Positions 21,851-33,341 of a stretch of 64,000 bases of DNA are shown here, piece after piece. The stretch spans positions 61,560,852-61,624,851 of the forward strand of contig OY829329.1 in assembly GCA_963691655.1 (NCBI GenBank). Direction: 5' to 3'. How positions within the stretch are numbered: position 1 is the stretch's first letter; the number at the start of each line of letters is the position of its first letter. The notes under the pieces are model-generated. The model did not search any database, was not told the origin of the DNA, and was given only the letters and a program-made list of their open reading frames with translations. Both the position numbers and the translations under genes were made by a program. The DNA is from Toxonevra muliebris (lineage: Eukaryota; Arthropoda; Insecta; Diptera; Pallopteridae).

Positions 21851-23854
21851 ACAGACCCGCTGATCAACGCTCACATCAAACTAAATATTAAATTAAGAAA
21901 GAAATTCCTTGGTGTAGGTGCCACTGTAAAGAGAGCTGAAAATAGGCATGGTAATAGTAGTAGGCATGGTATCTCTGTCAAAATATTAGCAGTCTACCAG
22001 TAGACTACTGAAAGCGACTTTCTGACATAAATTCCAAGGTTTATAATTAGGTTACAAAAACCTTATAAATAACTCATAGCTACTTATAATTAACTTAATC
22101 AGAATATAATTTACTCATAGTTATACACATATACATATCCATATAATTAATGTAATAATGAGAAATGCACGCAAATATACGCTGCCTGGTGCTAAAAAAA
22201 ACAAAAACAGAAACAACAATTACGATGCCCTTACCAAATTAACAATAATTTAACCAGTTTATATCGCATTTTAAAGAAATCTGTACTGATATCGAAATTC
22301 CTTTTGCCTTTGGCGTGAAGTAGGTAAGTACTTATTTTTAAAAAACACACACACATGCACAAATACTCACATATTCATGAATATAGTGCGTGAATCATTT
22401 TGCAATAACTTTGCAAGTTTATGTGACTATTTTTTAAGTGCCAACTTGGCACGGACTTGTAAGAGGTTCGTTTTTAGTCATGTTTCGTGTATATGTATTG
22501 TCCGACACCATACCACACTATAGTGTTGTAAAAAATGCTGTTAAAAACGCAATTACAATGCACACATTAAAAATAATAATAAAAAGCGCAAAAAAAAAAA
22601 TAAAAAAAAGAAATCGTTCTTCATTTTATGAATCCTCAAATTCAAGATTATGATTGAAGAATTTTCTTTCATATGATTTTAAGTTTTTGTTTTTATGTTG
22701 CTCAACTCTCTTGGATATGTGAAAAACAAGGAAATCTAATAAAACTGCATTAAATTGCAAGCGCATTTGTCTGGGGTAATTAAAAACGTGATTTTCATCT
22801 AACATTGCCATAAAAAGGAAAAACAGAAATTTGATGTTGATTTCTCGGCACTCAAAGAAGAAGGAAATAAAATCAAACTTCATAATGCAAAGTGTGTAGT
22901 AAATATTGCTCTAAATCCTGTTAATGTTATATTGCGGTGTTCCTCCGCTTAATGATCATAAGCTTAGCACTTGGCCTAACCGACAGTAATAGCCAACCAA
23001 CAACAAGAGTAACAATAATAAAAAAAAATAGCAGATTTGTCGATTTATCGCAGTATTTTCACTCTTTTATTATTAATTTAAGCTGCAAAAAAAAAAACAA
23101 ATAGCTGATATTATTTCATCTGCTTGCGCTTGGCTTTGTAGTTTTCTTTTTTTTTAGAACACGAATAGATCAATAAATCTGGCAAAGTAATTTTTAGTTT
23201 TTATGTTTTCTTTTTTCAAAATTCAGCTTAAGGTGAAAATACCCACCCACGATCACGACACCAGCACCAGCAACAGCCTGAGCAATATCAATTGATGCTG
23301 TTGTCGATCTGGACATCTTTTTTTGCAATATTTTTTCGCTCTTTGGTTTCCTTGCAACATCACAAAAATGTAATCTTCATGATCATTATTTTATGTTTTT
23401 TTTTTTTTTTTTGTTACTTGATTTTTCTGTCTGTCTGTCCTCTTTGTTGCTTTTATGTAGCAAATTTGATTTTATGCACGCTTTATTTATATATTTTATA
23501 TCTGAAAAGATTATTTCTTTTTTTTGATGAACTAAAACTGTTACAAAAAAGCTTGTTTGAGCGGCTTCAGTTAGCTATAATGTTAAATTATTCAGTGTAA
23601 TTCGGGGTTACTCATTCCATCCGTATATTCCGATTTTATATGTTAGTTTATTTAACATAGAAGAGCAAGTCAATCAGTCATTTGTACCGCAACAATTTCT
23701 TCTAATTCCTTTGTGGTGAAGCCATTACCTTTTATATGACTATTCTATCATAATGTTTATGAGAAAACTCTTCCCTATTGAATGATGGTAGAGTAGCTAA
23801 ACGTTAAAACCAACTAAGCTCAACTTTGTGTTGGAAATTAACTTTTAAACAGCA
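21851..23854. other. Non-coding DNA
   Basis: AT-rich. AGGCATGGTA appears twice within 30 bp near 21955. Poly-A and poly-T runs are frequent. No coding sequence or element ends recognised. Confidence 0.45.
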
Positions 23855-24585
23855 AACTGACTGACTGATTCATTGATTAATTTACCGACTATTTTAGTTT
23901 TTAATTCGCTTACTGATTTATTGAATAATTCACTATCATATTCACTAAATGATTCATTCACAAGCCCGCTGACTGATTCTTCGGTTAATTCATTAACTGA
24001 TTCACTGGCTGATTCATTCGATTAATTCTCCAGCTGATTCACTGACTGATTTATTTGGTTAATTTACTAACTGGCTGATTCTTTCGATTAATTCTCCACC
24101 TCATTCACTGACGTGTTCTTTCGTTTAATTCACTCACTGATGCACTAATTAATTCAATGATTGATTTACTGACATACTCACTGAATGATTTATTCACTCA
24201 CTGATTTACTAACTGGCTTCCTGACTGGCATTGGCTTATTCACTCACTGATTTACTGAATAATTAACTGGCTTGTTCTCTGACTGCCTCACTGAATGGCT
24301 AGTTCACTCAATGAATCACTAACTGACTCACTGTCTGATTCATTGAGTTATTCATTCACTGATTTACTGATTAAATCACTGATCTGCTCACTGGTGAATT
24401 CACTGACTTAATCACTGAATGACTTATTCACTCAAAGATTTTCTAACTCACTCACTGACTGATTCATTTTCACTTACTCATTCACTGATTCACTGATTGA
24501 ATAATTCACAAACTGAGGAACGGACTAATCCCTTTATGAAATCACTGGCTAATTCACTGTCGGACTCACTGAATGTTTTATTCAC
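23855..24585. repeat. Second TTCACTGATTGA satellite block
   Basis: Nearly continuous variants of TTCACTGACTGATTCATTGA with no clear higher-order block. The array resumes as TGATTCACG after the MITE at 24590-25121, showing the MITE inserted into it. It shares its basic motif with 20860-21850. Confidence 0.8.
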
Positions 24586-24589
24586 TTAA

Positions 24590-25121
24590 CCCTCTAGTTT
24601 CCAAGCCCACCTCTAGACGGCCTTCACCAAAAGGGATGGAATTGCCACCATAAAAGTTTGCTGTTGCTTTTATCATATCGTTCAGGGAATATACCAAGCT
24701 TTTAAAAAAATGCATCAGTTATGAGCTATGCTCCGTATTACAGAAGTTAGCTACAGTCAAAGTCAAAAATTTGCGAAAAATAGGAAAATTAATTATTTTG
24801 ATTGTATTTGGGATAAAAGTGAAAAAAGTAAAAAAATAAATAAAATACTTCCCGCTATAGTATCCAGATAAAAAAACTAGTTATGGATAGCTAAGAATTT
24901 GATTTGAATTTGAATTTTTTATATAAAATATTTAATTACTTAAAACAAATTGATAAAAAGCTTATTTAAGAATAAATAATTTTAGGCGTTCAAACTTTCT
25001 CACTTCATAAAACCTCGCCCATTAGGTTTTTTTGGGGTTTTTAAATCATTTTATGATTTTTACGCCAACATTAATCAATTCCGATTTTTTTTTATCAATC
25101 AAAAATTTGGGAACTAGAGGG
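24590..25121. mobile_element. piggyBac-like MITE in satellite, 532 bp
   Basis: TTAA (24586-24589) precedes CCCTCTAGTTTCCAA. The right end TTGGGAACTAGAGGG is followed by TTAA (25122-25125). The 15-bp terminal repeats differ at one position. TTAA duplication with CCCT ends is the piggyBac signature. No transposase frame is present. It sits in a TTCACTGATTGA array that continues on both sides. Confidence 0.8.
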
Positions 25122-25157
25122 TTAATGATTCACGAACATATATACGGACTGCTTTAT

Positions 25158-25951
25158 TAAGAAGGTGATACTGAGCGCTCCTGCATTCATATTTTTTCTA
25201 GGTCAGTAACTGTTTTTGATTTAAAGTTTCGTCCTGAATCGTTTGAAAAATTTAAAAATTAATAAAAATAGAAAAAATTATCGGATCCTAAAATAAAACT
25301 TGCTTTTTTTCCTAATGATGGGAAGTTTTTGACCTCAGATTCGTGTTCAACGTGAAAAATTCTTTCGCAAAAACTCCATCTTATTAGCAAAACCCACGCA
25401 GTTTTAGAAGGCAATCTTAAAATGTAATTAATTTTTTAACTAATTATTGCTGAGAGCACCACGACTAGAAAGATCTTTTTCAATGCTGTGACTTCACGAA
25501 ATCGGAAAATATAAGCCAACCTCATCCGGGTTCCTTATCAATGATAATGGCTCAAATTCCCAATGACGATCATTTGAAAAAAATTAGCCTCTACTATTTT
25601 TGGTAATTTTTTTGAGGTTGGGTACATCATCAGTAGTGGGAATTCAATGAGTTAATGAAATTATGTCCCTCACGATAAAAAAATGCATTAGAATGCACAT
25701 TGAATAATATTTATTTGAAAAAATTTAATTTGATTATTCTGGGAATTTTTTGTCACTTTTGGCCATTTTTTTTTTAGGTTAAGATTAAAAAAAAATCGGA
25801 AAATTTTTCCTAAAATTTTAATTTTATAGGGTCCATAAAATGTATCATCGATTTAATTTTTTGTATTTAAAAATCAGTTTGATAAAAATTAGTTATGATT
25901 ATTTTCTTCGAATGAAAACCCCCAAGAAAAAAGTTTCTGGCTACGGCCCTG
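25158..25951 (-). mobile_element. hAT-like element, copy A, truncated on the left
   Basis: Collinear with the reverse complement of 48149-49211 over most of its length. The right end GGCTACGGCCCTG pairs in sense with the CAGGGCCGTAGCC end of that copy. The outer ~200 bp on the other side are missing, and the left junction lies near GAAGGTGATACTG. No target duplication remains. Non-coding. Confidence 0.75.
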
Positions 25952-27446
25952 CTTTGCAATGTGGATGCACTTCTCGTGTGAGGCGTGCGGGTAAATATGT
26001 CCGTTGGAATTCGTCGCAGTTGTAAGTCTGACCAAGCAGTTTTGAAGTAGTTTTTGATATCAAAAGAATATTTTTGGCTTTTCAATAAAAAGATCAATTC
26101 TATTCAAAATATATTGGGATTTTAAAGAGATAAACTGCGAGGTTATAAAAATTCCACAGGTTTGTGCTAAGAACTAAATCTTGGAATGAATTACATGAAT
26201 GAATTTCTACACATTTTTTACTAATACTCGGAATATTTTATTCTTTGTCCCATTGACGACTGTATTTTGTTGGAGAGCTGTGAAACTGTTCTGCTGTGGA
26301 AAGAGGCTAACCAAGGTCACAGAGACTGCCATCGAAATTTGAGCATTCCGAGTACTTGTGAAAATGTTTTCAAATATACAAAACTCATTAAATTCTCAAA
26401 TGTAAATGGGGTACAAATAAAAAAAAAATATATAAATAACACAGCACAACGGAATTTACCAAAAAAAAAAGCTCAAGAGTTTTGCAAATTAAATCACAAT
26501 AATTTTTTTCCTTCTTCTTATTTCTGCTTCATTTCGCTTAACATATGACATAAACTACTTAATAACAACACAAGAACCAGCAATGAGACAACATAAGTTT
26601 ATAACTAATAATGTGAACAAAAGCGGCAAATAACAAAAAGATAACAACAACATAAATACATCAAATAAAACGCATACATACATACATATATCCATATACA
26701 TTTATATAAAGAGATAATAGCATTCTGTTGTTCGTTCCTGTCATCATTTACGTGTAAATATGTTCAAGCTTCAAACTATTAAATATTAGCATTTGTTAAA
26801 AATGCAATTAACACAACAAATCGGAAAACTTTCATGATCAACAATAACAACAAGAACAAAACAAAAATAGTAATTGTTCAAGTTTGCTATTTCTGTTGCT
26901 GATGTTGACGATGATGATGATGTTTATTGTTAATATTGCAAACTTCTCTAGGTCTAGGTTTTTTTTTTTTTTGTTTGTTTGTTTGCAAAATTTACTGCAT
27001 TTTTCTGCTTTGAAGCATGAAAAATAAAAACTACATAAATAATATTGATATGTTATGAGCCTAGAAATGTTCGTCTGCGAATTTTTACAATTGTCGCTTT
27101 CGTCAAACGTTAAAATTTACCAATGCCGCCATCGTCATCATTACCACCACCATCAGTTTTTCAGCATTTACTTGCTCTCATGGTAGATTTTGTCTTGTGT
27201 TTTTGTTCTCAATGTAATCCTACAATGATCTCCAACCGATTACTGGCATTTGTGAACAACATGTCCCTTTCCTTGAGGAATTTTCACTCTATGAAGCGAA
27301 AAATTTCATTTAAAAATTTTTTTTAAATCATTTATTATTATTTATTGAAGTCTCTTTTAGTCTTTTTAAAACTAAAGGTGCTAGCAAGTGAGAGAGAAAA
27401 CGCGCGGTAATATGAATTTAATGTAAAAAATATTGATACATTTTTA
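25952..27446. other. Non-coding DNA
   Basis: AT-rich with scattered CAA/ACAA runs and poly-T (26960, 27310). Open frames are short and unrecognised. Confidence 0.45.
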
Positions 27447-27448
27447 TA

Positions 27449-28648
27449 TTGGGAGTATGAGTGTATGAACTCGTAATTGTGACTAACTTCATATCTATCA
27501 TACGCGCCATTTTTTTGACATTGACAGCTATTCTATCTCGAAGAGAATTGATCTGTCAAATAATTTTCATAATTTTACAAAAGTGTTTTACTATAGCTGA
27601 AAATGTCGAATTTGGTGCCAACAAAACAACATTTGCGGGAAGTTTTAATTTGCTTCTTCCATTTAAAGAAAAACGCAACTGAAGCACATCGTTTTCTCAC
27701 TGAAGCTTATCCTGACTGTGCTATAGACGTTAGAATGTGTCAGGTGTGGTATGCCAGTTTCAAAAGTGGTGATTTTGATGTTGAAGACAGGGAACGTTCA
27801 GGCGGCTCGAAAAAGTTCGAAGATGAAGAATTGAAGGCATTACTAGAAGAAGATTCATATCAAACACAACAAGAACTTGCAGAATCTTTAGGAGTTGATC
27901 AATCAACCATTTCTAAACGATTAAAAGCATTGGGAATGATTCAAAAGCAAGGAAATTGGGTGCCGTACGAATTGAAGCCGAGAGACGTCGAACGACGATT
28001 TTTCACAAATGAACTGCTGATTGAACGACAGAAAAGAAAAGGTTTTCTGCATCGTATTGTGACTGGCGATGAAAAGTGGATACGTTACGATAACCCTAAG
28101 CGTAAAAAATCATGAGGACCGCCCGGACATGCATCAACATCAACGGCAAAGCCGAACATCCATGGATCCAAGCTCAGGCTGTGTATTTGGTGGGATATGA
28201 AAGGTGTCGTGTATTATGAGCTGTTGAAACCGAATGAAACGATCACTGGCGACCGCTACCGACTACAATTGATGCGTTTGAGCCAAGCATTAAAGGATAA
28301 GAGGCCAGAATATGAGAATAGACACGACGAAGTTATTCTTCAGCACGACAATGCTCGGCCGCATGTTGCAAGGCAAGTAAAAACATACTTGAAAACGCTG
28401 ATTGCTCCTTCTGATTACCACTTGTTCCGATCGATGACACATGGCCTGGCTGAACAGCCCTTCCGTTCTTTCGAAGAACTCAAAAAATGGGTCGATTCGT
28501 GGATAGCCTCAAAAGATGAGGAGTTCTTTCGACGCGGAATCCGTATGCTACCAGAAAGATGGGAAAAGGTTGTGGCTAACGATGGACAATGCTTTAAAGA
28601 ATAAATTTATAATCACTTTTTCACAATAAATGTCCAAATTACTCCCAA
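27449..28648 (+). mobile_element. mariner element, copy 2
   Basis: Left TA at 27447-27448, 5' end TTGGGAGTATGAGTGTATGA. At the 3' end the terminal repeat has an internal deletion: the sequence goes from CCAAATTAC directly to TCCCAA, then TA. Only the outermost few bases of the 3' repeat are left, so the copy is probably immobile. The deletion joins at a short AC/TAC microhomology. Confidence 0.9.
27603..28604 (+). pseudogene. mariner transposase pseudogene, copy 2
   Basis: The start MSNLVPTKQHLREVLICFFH is followed by an intact N-terminal DNA-binding region with LAESLGVDQSTISKRLKALG (helix-turn-helix). The frame reaches the first catalytic D in TGDEKW, then stops at TGA (28113-28115) where copy 1 has TGG. 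Downstream the frame continues to 28604 with HDNARPH. A 39-bp in-frame deletion removes KWEVLPHP.YSPD, so the last two catalytic Asp are 21 instead of 34 residues apart. Both changes should abolish activity. Confidence 0.9.
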
Positions 28649-28739
28649 TATGTATCTGCTTTTCTTTAACCTATACATGTATTTATGTATGTATTTATAT
28701 ATTTTTATGATATAAAATCTGCTGCTATTTTTTTGCTAC

Positions 28740-28770
<31 letters not shown>

Positions 28771-30229
28771 CATAAAAAATTTCCTTAAAGAAAATCTTCT
28801 TATAATAATAAAATTTTATTGGCAAATAATTTTCCCATAAAAACTAACTCAATTTGCTTGAAAGTACAAGAAATTACAAGCAATAATAATAATAATTTTT
28901 ATTTTCATTTTTATGAAGTTATTTAAATAAAATAATTTAATTAAACCCAATGAAAATTAAACAGTCAAGCGCACAGTCACAAACACGTGCGCCATATCTG
29001 CATTAAAATACAAATCTTTTTACAAATCTAGATTATATATATATTGAATTTATGTATATTGCACAATCTCTTTCAGCTTGTTGGCTGAGGCTTATTTCAT
29101 CAAAGAGAACAAACTTCAAATGACTACGACAAAAAAGAAGTCGGCAACAACAGCATGCAGCATATGCTGCATACGTACGTGTTCACTTTAAAATCATAAT
29201 CATGCTCATAATAATAAAAATAATAATATATGATGGATATGGGCGGAGGGCAACGATGACGATAAAACTCTCAACTCAAACTGAAGCACAACTCAAGCCG
29301 AATATGCTACGAATGTTTAAAAGTAAAACAAAACAACAACAACAACAAAAAAGTAAAAAAAAAGCAACCACAGCTTACAAAAATCTATAGCTTGCTGCGC
29401 TACACTTCATTGGTCAGCGAGAATGCAGCAGCAGTTAAAGTAGTAGTAGCAGCGAGAACAAAAACAACAACAGCAGCAATAGCAGAAGCATGGCTGTGGC
29501 CATATGGTTATATGACCATCTTTGTCTGTTTGAATGCACATAAGTTAATAGCTGCTGCTGCTGCTGTTGCTGCTGCAGTTCAACTTCATTATGGACACAA
29601 GAACAAATAAGTAATAAGAACTTCTGGTCTTACACCAACTACTACGACAGCAATGATGAGGATAATGACGACAACGACCACGACCACGATGACGACGACG
29701 ACAACGAAGGCAAATGCGATGATGATCGTTGATGACGATTATGTTGTTGCTGCTGCTGTTCAAATTGAAGTTGCAGTTGTGGTTGATGCTGATATGCTGT
29801 AAAATAATAATCATAATAATGATAATGACGATGCTTGAGATGACTTTGTTGAGTCTCCATACATGCGTTCATATGTACTGATATCGTGTCGTGTTGTTGT
29901 AAGGATGTGATGAAGCATTACGTCCGGCTTTAATATTTGTAGTAGAATATCACTACCGATCAACATCATGTTCAACAGATATATGTATGTGCTCATATAG
30001 AGACAATATAAATAAGCAACAACAGCAGCAGTAGCAGCAAGTGATGTTGAAGTAGTAGTAGTAGTAGCAACAGAAAGTAGCAGCAACCAACATTCAATAG
30101 TCAACAACAAGTTGAGTAATAAAAATCTCAAAAGAATGCAATAAAATTAATTAAATTTGTTATAACTGCAGCAGCAGTAGCACCAGCCAGCAACCAAACG
30201 AAAGACTTAGCTGATTAACTTGTTTGAGC
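28649..30229. other. Non-coding DNA with CAG/CAA/GAC runs
   Basis: Contains the TA run, CAA near 29335, CAG/GTA near 29425-29580 and a degenerate GAC/GAT run at 29660-29735. Open frames are translations of these runs (His-, Gln-, Ser- or Ala-rich) and differ in every phase. Confidence 0.5.
28745..28770. repeat. TA microsatellite
   Basis: Thirteen uninterrupted TA dinucleotides. Confidence 0.9.
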
Positions 30230-30230
30230 G

Positions 30231-30262
<32 letters not shown>

Positions 30263-30508
30263 GAGCAACAACCATAAGCAGTCACAGCAAATTAACGAAA
30301 GCCTCAAGCAATAAACTTTTTTGGAATCTCCCTCTTTCTCTTTCTCTCTCTCTCGCTGTTGCACTACTACTTCTCTTACGCACTTTTTCCGCTCGTTTGT
30401 TTTACACTCTTCTGTAGATTTTAATTAAATTATAGATTTTTCTGAATTTCTCTTCCTTTTTTTGTTTGTGCAGTTTGTTTCCTCTTCTCTCTCTCTCTCT
30501 CTCTCTTA
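30230..30508. repeat. Three CT tracts (GAGA-type) in 280 bp
   Basis: CT runs lie at 30230-30262, 30327-30355 and 30481-30508. On the other strand these are GAGAG runs, the known binding motif of GAGA factor in Drosophila. Whether they act as a regulatory element or are plain microsatellite cannot be told from sequence. Confidence 0.6.
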
Positions 30509-32095
30509 CTGAATGAAATCTAACATCAAATTATGGTTAAGTCAACAACTGTTTTTTACAACAACAACAACTATCTCAATCACTACAATTTTCCCATGTC
30601 ATTAGTTTATTAATTATTTTTATCTTGGTCAAATACATCTTCATGAAGCATCACTTTATTTTTTGCCAGCTTTTTTTTCGGCGCAAATAAAACCGTTTTG
30701 CTAAATTGTCTATTGCAACTCCAAACTACAATTAGTTAACAACAAACAATAACAATTTCTTATAGTCGTTTGTAAGCATTAAAATCAAAACTCGCATTAA
30801 ATAAAGCACCAAGAGTTTTACTACAGCAAATGGCAACAACAAAAACAACAGAAACAACAACAATAGCTGTCGTTTAATAAATATCTTAACAATTTTGAAA
30901 ATGATCACCAATATTTATGTAGCGCACATTGTTGTTGTTGTTCGTTTTTTTTCTCAGTTCATGCAGCCATCAATTTCTTTCAAAGACTTCTTCTTAAGTG
31001 AATTTATGCACGGATTTATGCACCAGGCCACAGCCAATTGCATAGAAAACTGTTGAAAAAAAAAACACACACAAATTTATTATGTTGTGGTGACGTAAAA
31101 AATACATCATTACAGCTTCAAGTATAGAGTTTAAGTTTAGATGCTTGCATTAGAAAGTTTTATATGTGTTTCTTTTTTCTACTGGCTAACTAACAAAGTA
31201 TAACTCCGAGGAGAAGTGGAGCTCAGCTGCTTAGCAGTTACTTAGCAAAAAAAGTTGTGAAATGCTTCACTTTGACACTGGTGTGAAATTTTCAGTAAGG
31301 AAAATTGTGGAAAAAATGTGTTAGTGAAATATCAGTTTACATCTATTCAGCAATTTGATTGACCTTAAAAACGCGGGAAACTTATCAACTTCTTTATGCT
31401 ATATATTATGTTTTTTTGTGTGAAAATATTTTATGTTCAATATTCAACGATATAGTTGAATATGTATTATTGTTTGTAGCATCACACTGGTACATCAGCG
31501 AAATCGATAGAATTAAAAACAAATCTAGGCCCGGCAATGTGACCTAGGTCACTTTCCTGAATAAAAACAACAGAACCCCAGTCCTATAGAGTTTTACGAT
31601 AATAAACAGCAGAAATTTCCATATACGAGCATGGGCACAGCAAATTTTAGTTTCCAAAAAAAAAAACACAAATGACTAACATCTACATTAGGGTGGCCCT
31701 TAGCTATAGGTTATTTTTCAAAAGTAAAAATGTTGCTGCTCCCTTGCCCTAATCTGGTTCCAATCAAGAAAAAACCGGTCTGGGCAAAACTTTAGTTCTA
31801 TCGGACAACTTCTAGGTGACCCTCAAACGCATTGATGTTGATTGAAACATAATATACGCAACTATTAACTCCGTTCAAAAGCGGTATAGTCTTCTCTATC
31901 TTAACCATTTACTTTTTTCTTCATAGGGAAATTTCTGAATAAAATTTTTTAAAAGTAAATTCACACAATTCCTGAAACAATATGAAAACCACTTCTATAG
32001 AAGAAACTTATTTTTATTAACAGAAATAATATGTATAGAATCAATTCTGAATTTCACAAGAATTTCAACGAAATTCACTTAAAATGCCGAATGTA
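30509..32095. other. Non-coding DNA
   Basis: CAA runs near 30560 and 30835. Near 31690 a TTAGGGTGGCCCTTAGC segment looks like an element end, but no partner end was found. No coding region recognised. Confidence 0.4.
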
Positions 32096-33341
32096 CAGTG
32101 TTTTCAACAAGAGCGTGTCTCAATTTTTTCCCAACTGATTGCCTGTACAGTTATAGCTAACTGTAATTTATGTTGTGTGCACAATAACCGATTTCGCAAT
32201 ATAATTTTTGGGTTATTAATTGCAAGTTTTCGTGAAGATAACATCATTTAGAAATGAGTGCTGCATTTAAAAAACGATTTGAAATTGTGTTTTTGGTTAC
32301 CCATCCCCGGGGTCCCAAAATGACTGTCAAACAAGCCGCAAATTATTGCAAAACTTCGGTTTCTTTTGTAAAGAAGTGGATTCAGCAGCATAAACAGTAT
32401 GGTAACATGGACGACGAGCCTGGTAGAGGCAGCAGTAGATGCACCTCTGGAAGACAGGATACATTGATTTGCTCATTGTTTGAAGCAAAAAAAAAAAAGC
32501 AATAAAAAAAGGTGTCCGAGTTTCATTAAATACAATAAGAAGAAGACTTAAAGAATCCGGAGTGAAAAACGGGAGTGTGACTTTCACTCCTTTCGCTGCT
32601 CACCGAAAATCATGTCGAAAAAAGACTGACATGGGCAAAGGACAATTTAGACCGTGATTGGAGTAAAGTCATATTCACAGATGAGTCCACTGTTGCTGTT
32701 CAGAATTTTTAAAGGAAAGCCTGGTTGAAAACTGGCGAAAGAGTTTTGCTGCGCACCGTAAAACATCCAGCAAAAGTTCATGTGTATGGGTGCTTCTCAG
32801 CTAAAAGATTTGGAAAGTTGATCACCTTCACCCGAAACCGGGATGCTCCATAAATGGTTGAACTATACAAGCATGGACTCTTAAAGTTTGCTGAGTCTTT
32901 ATATGGTTCTAAAAACCGCGATTGGATCCTGCAAGAAGATAATGATCCCAAACATCGCAGCCACCTTTGCAGTGCTTGGAAAGAACAAAATGAGATAGAC
33001 ACCTTAGATTGGCCGTCACAAAGCCCTGATGATAATCCTATTGAAGATGTGTGGGCACTTATGAAGTGCAAGCTTCGCAAAAAAAAAATTGTAGGAACGC
33101 AACAGCTCATTCGCGCTATTAAAAAAATTTGGAATGATTTAAGCTTGAGATATGTTGAAAAATTGAGTGAAAGTTGAACTAGGTGATGCCAAGCCATAAC
33201 TGACAATAGCGGTGACTGGACTCCGTACTAACTTATTTGCGAAAAAGCTAATAATATGTACTTTCAAAAAAAAATTCCATTTGATCGATTAACAGTTACT
33301 CTAATGATGATTTTTGAGACACTCTCTTGTTGAAAACACTG
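32096..33341 (+). mobile_element. Tc1-like element, 1246 bp
   Basis: TA flanks (32094-32095, 33342-33343). The start CAGTGTTTTCAACAAGAGCG pairs with the reverse complement of the end, CAGTGTTTTCAACAAGAGAG, and similarity continues through TGTCTCAA. Terminal repeats are about 27 bp with one mismatch. Length and single transposase are typical of Tc1-like elements. Confidence 0.9.
32254..33177 (+). pseudogene. Tc1-like transposase pseudogene (DD34E)
   Basis: The N-terminal part MSAAFKKRFEIVFLVTHPRG with TVKQAANYCKTSVSFVKKWI is a helix-turn-helix DNA-binding domain. It is cut by a frameshift in an A run near 32490-32510. Further pieces follow in other frames: SLNTIRRRLKESG, and VIFTDEST with the first catalytic D (about 32680). 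Stops lie near 32710 and 32850. The last part is open: LQEDNDPKH (second D, 32938) and DDNPIEDVW (Glu at 33043), with 34 residues between them. All three catalytic residues are visible but the frame has at least one shift and two stops. Confidence 0.9.

Noticed and set aside
22300..22335. AAGTAG followed by GTAAGTA as a ratchet site
   Set aside because: Good donor but poor polypyrimidine tract directly before it.
18255..24585. CRISPR-like regularly spaced repeats
   Set aside because: Units are adjacent and degenerate, with no unique spacers or cas genes; the genome is eukaryotic.
29545..30131. His-, Gln- and Thr-rich frames on the minus strand
   Set aside because: Each is a microsatellite read in a different phase; no start context or domain.
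31684..31720. TTAGGGTGGCCCTTAGC as an element terminus
   Set aside because: No matching inverted end or duplication found nearby.
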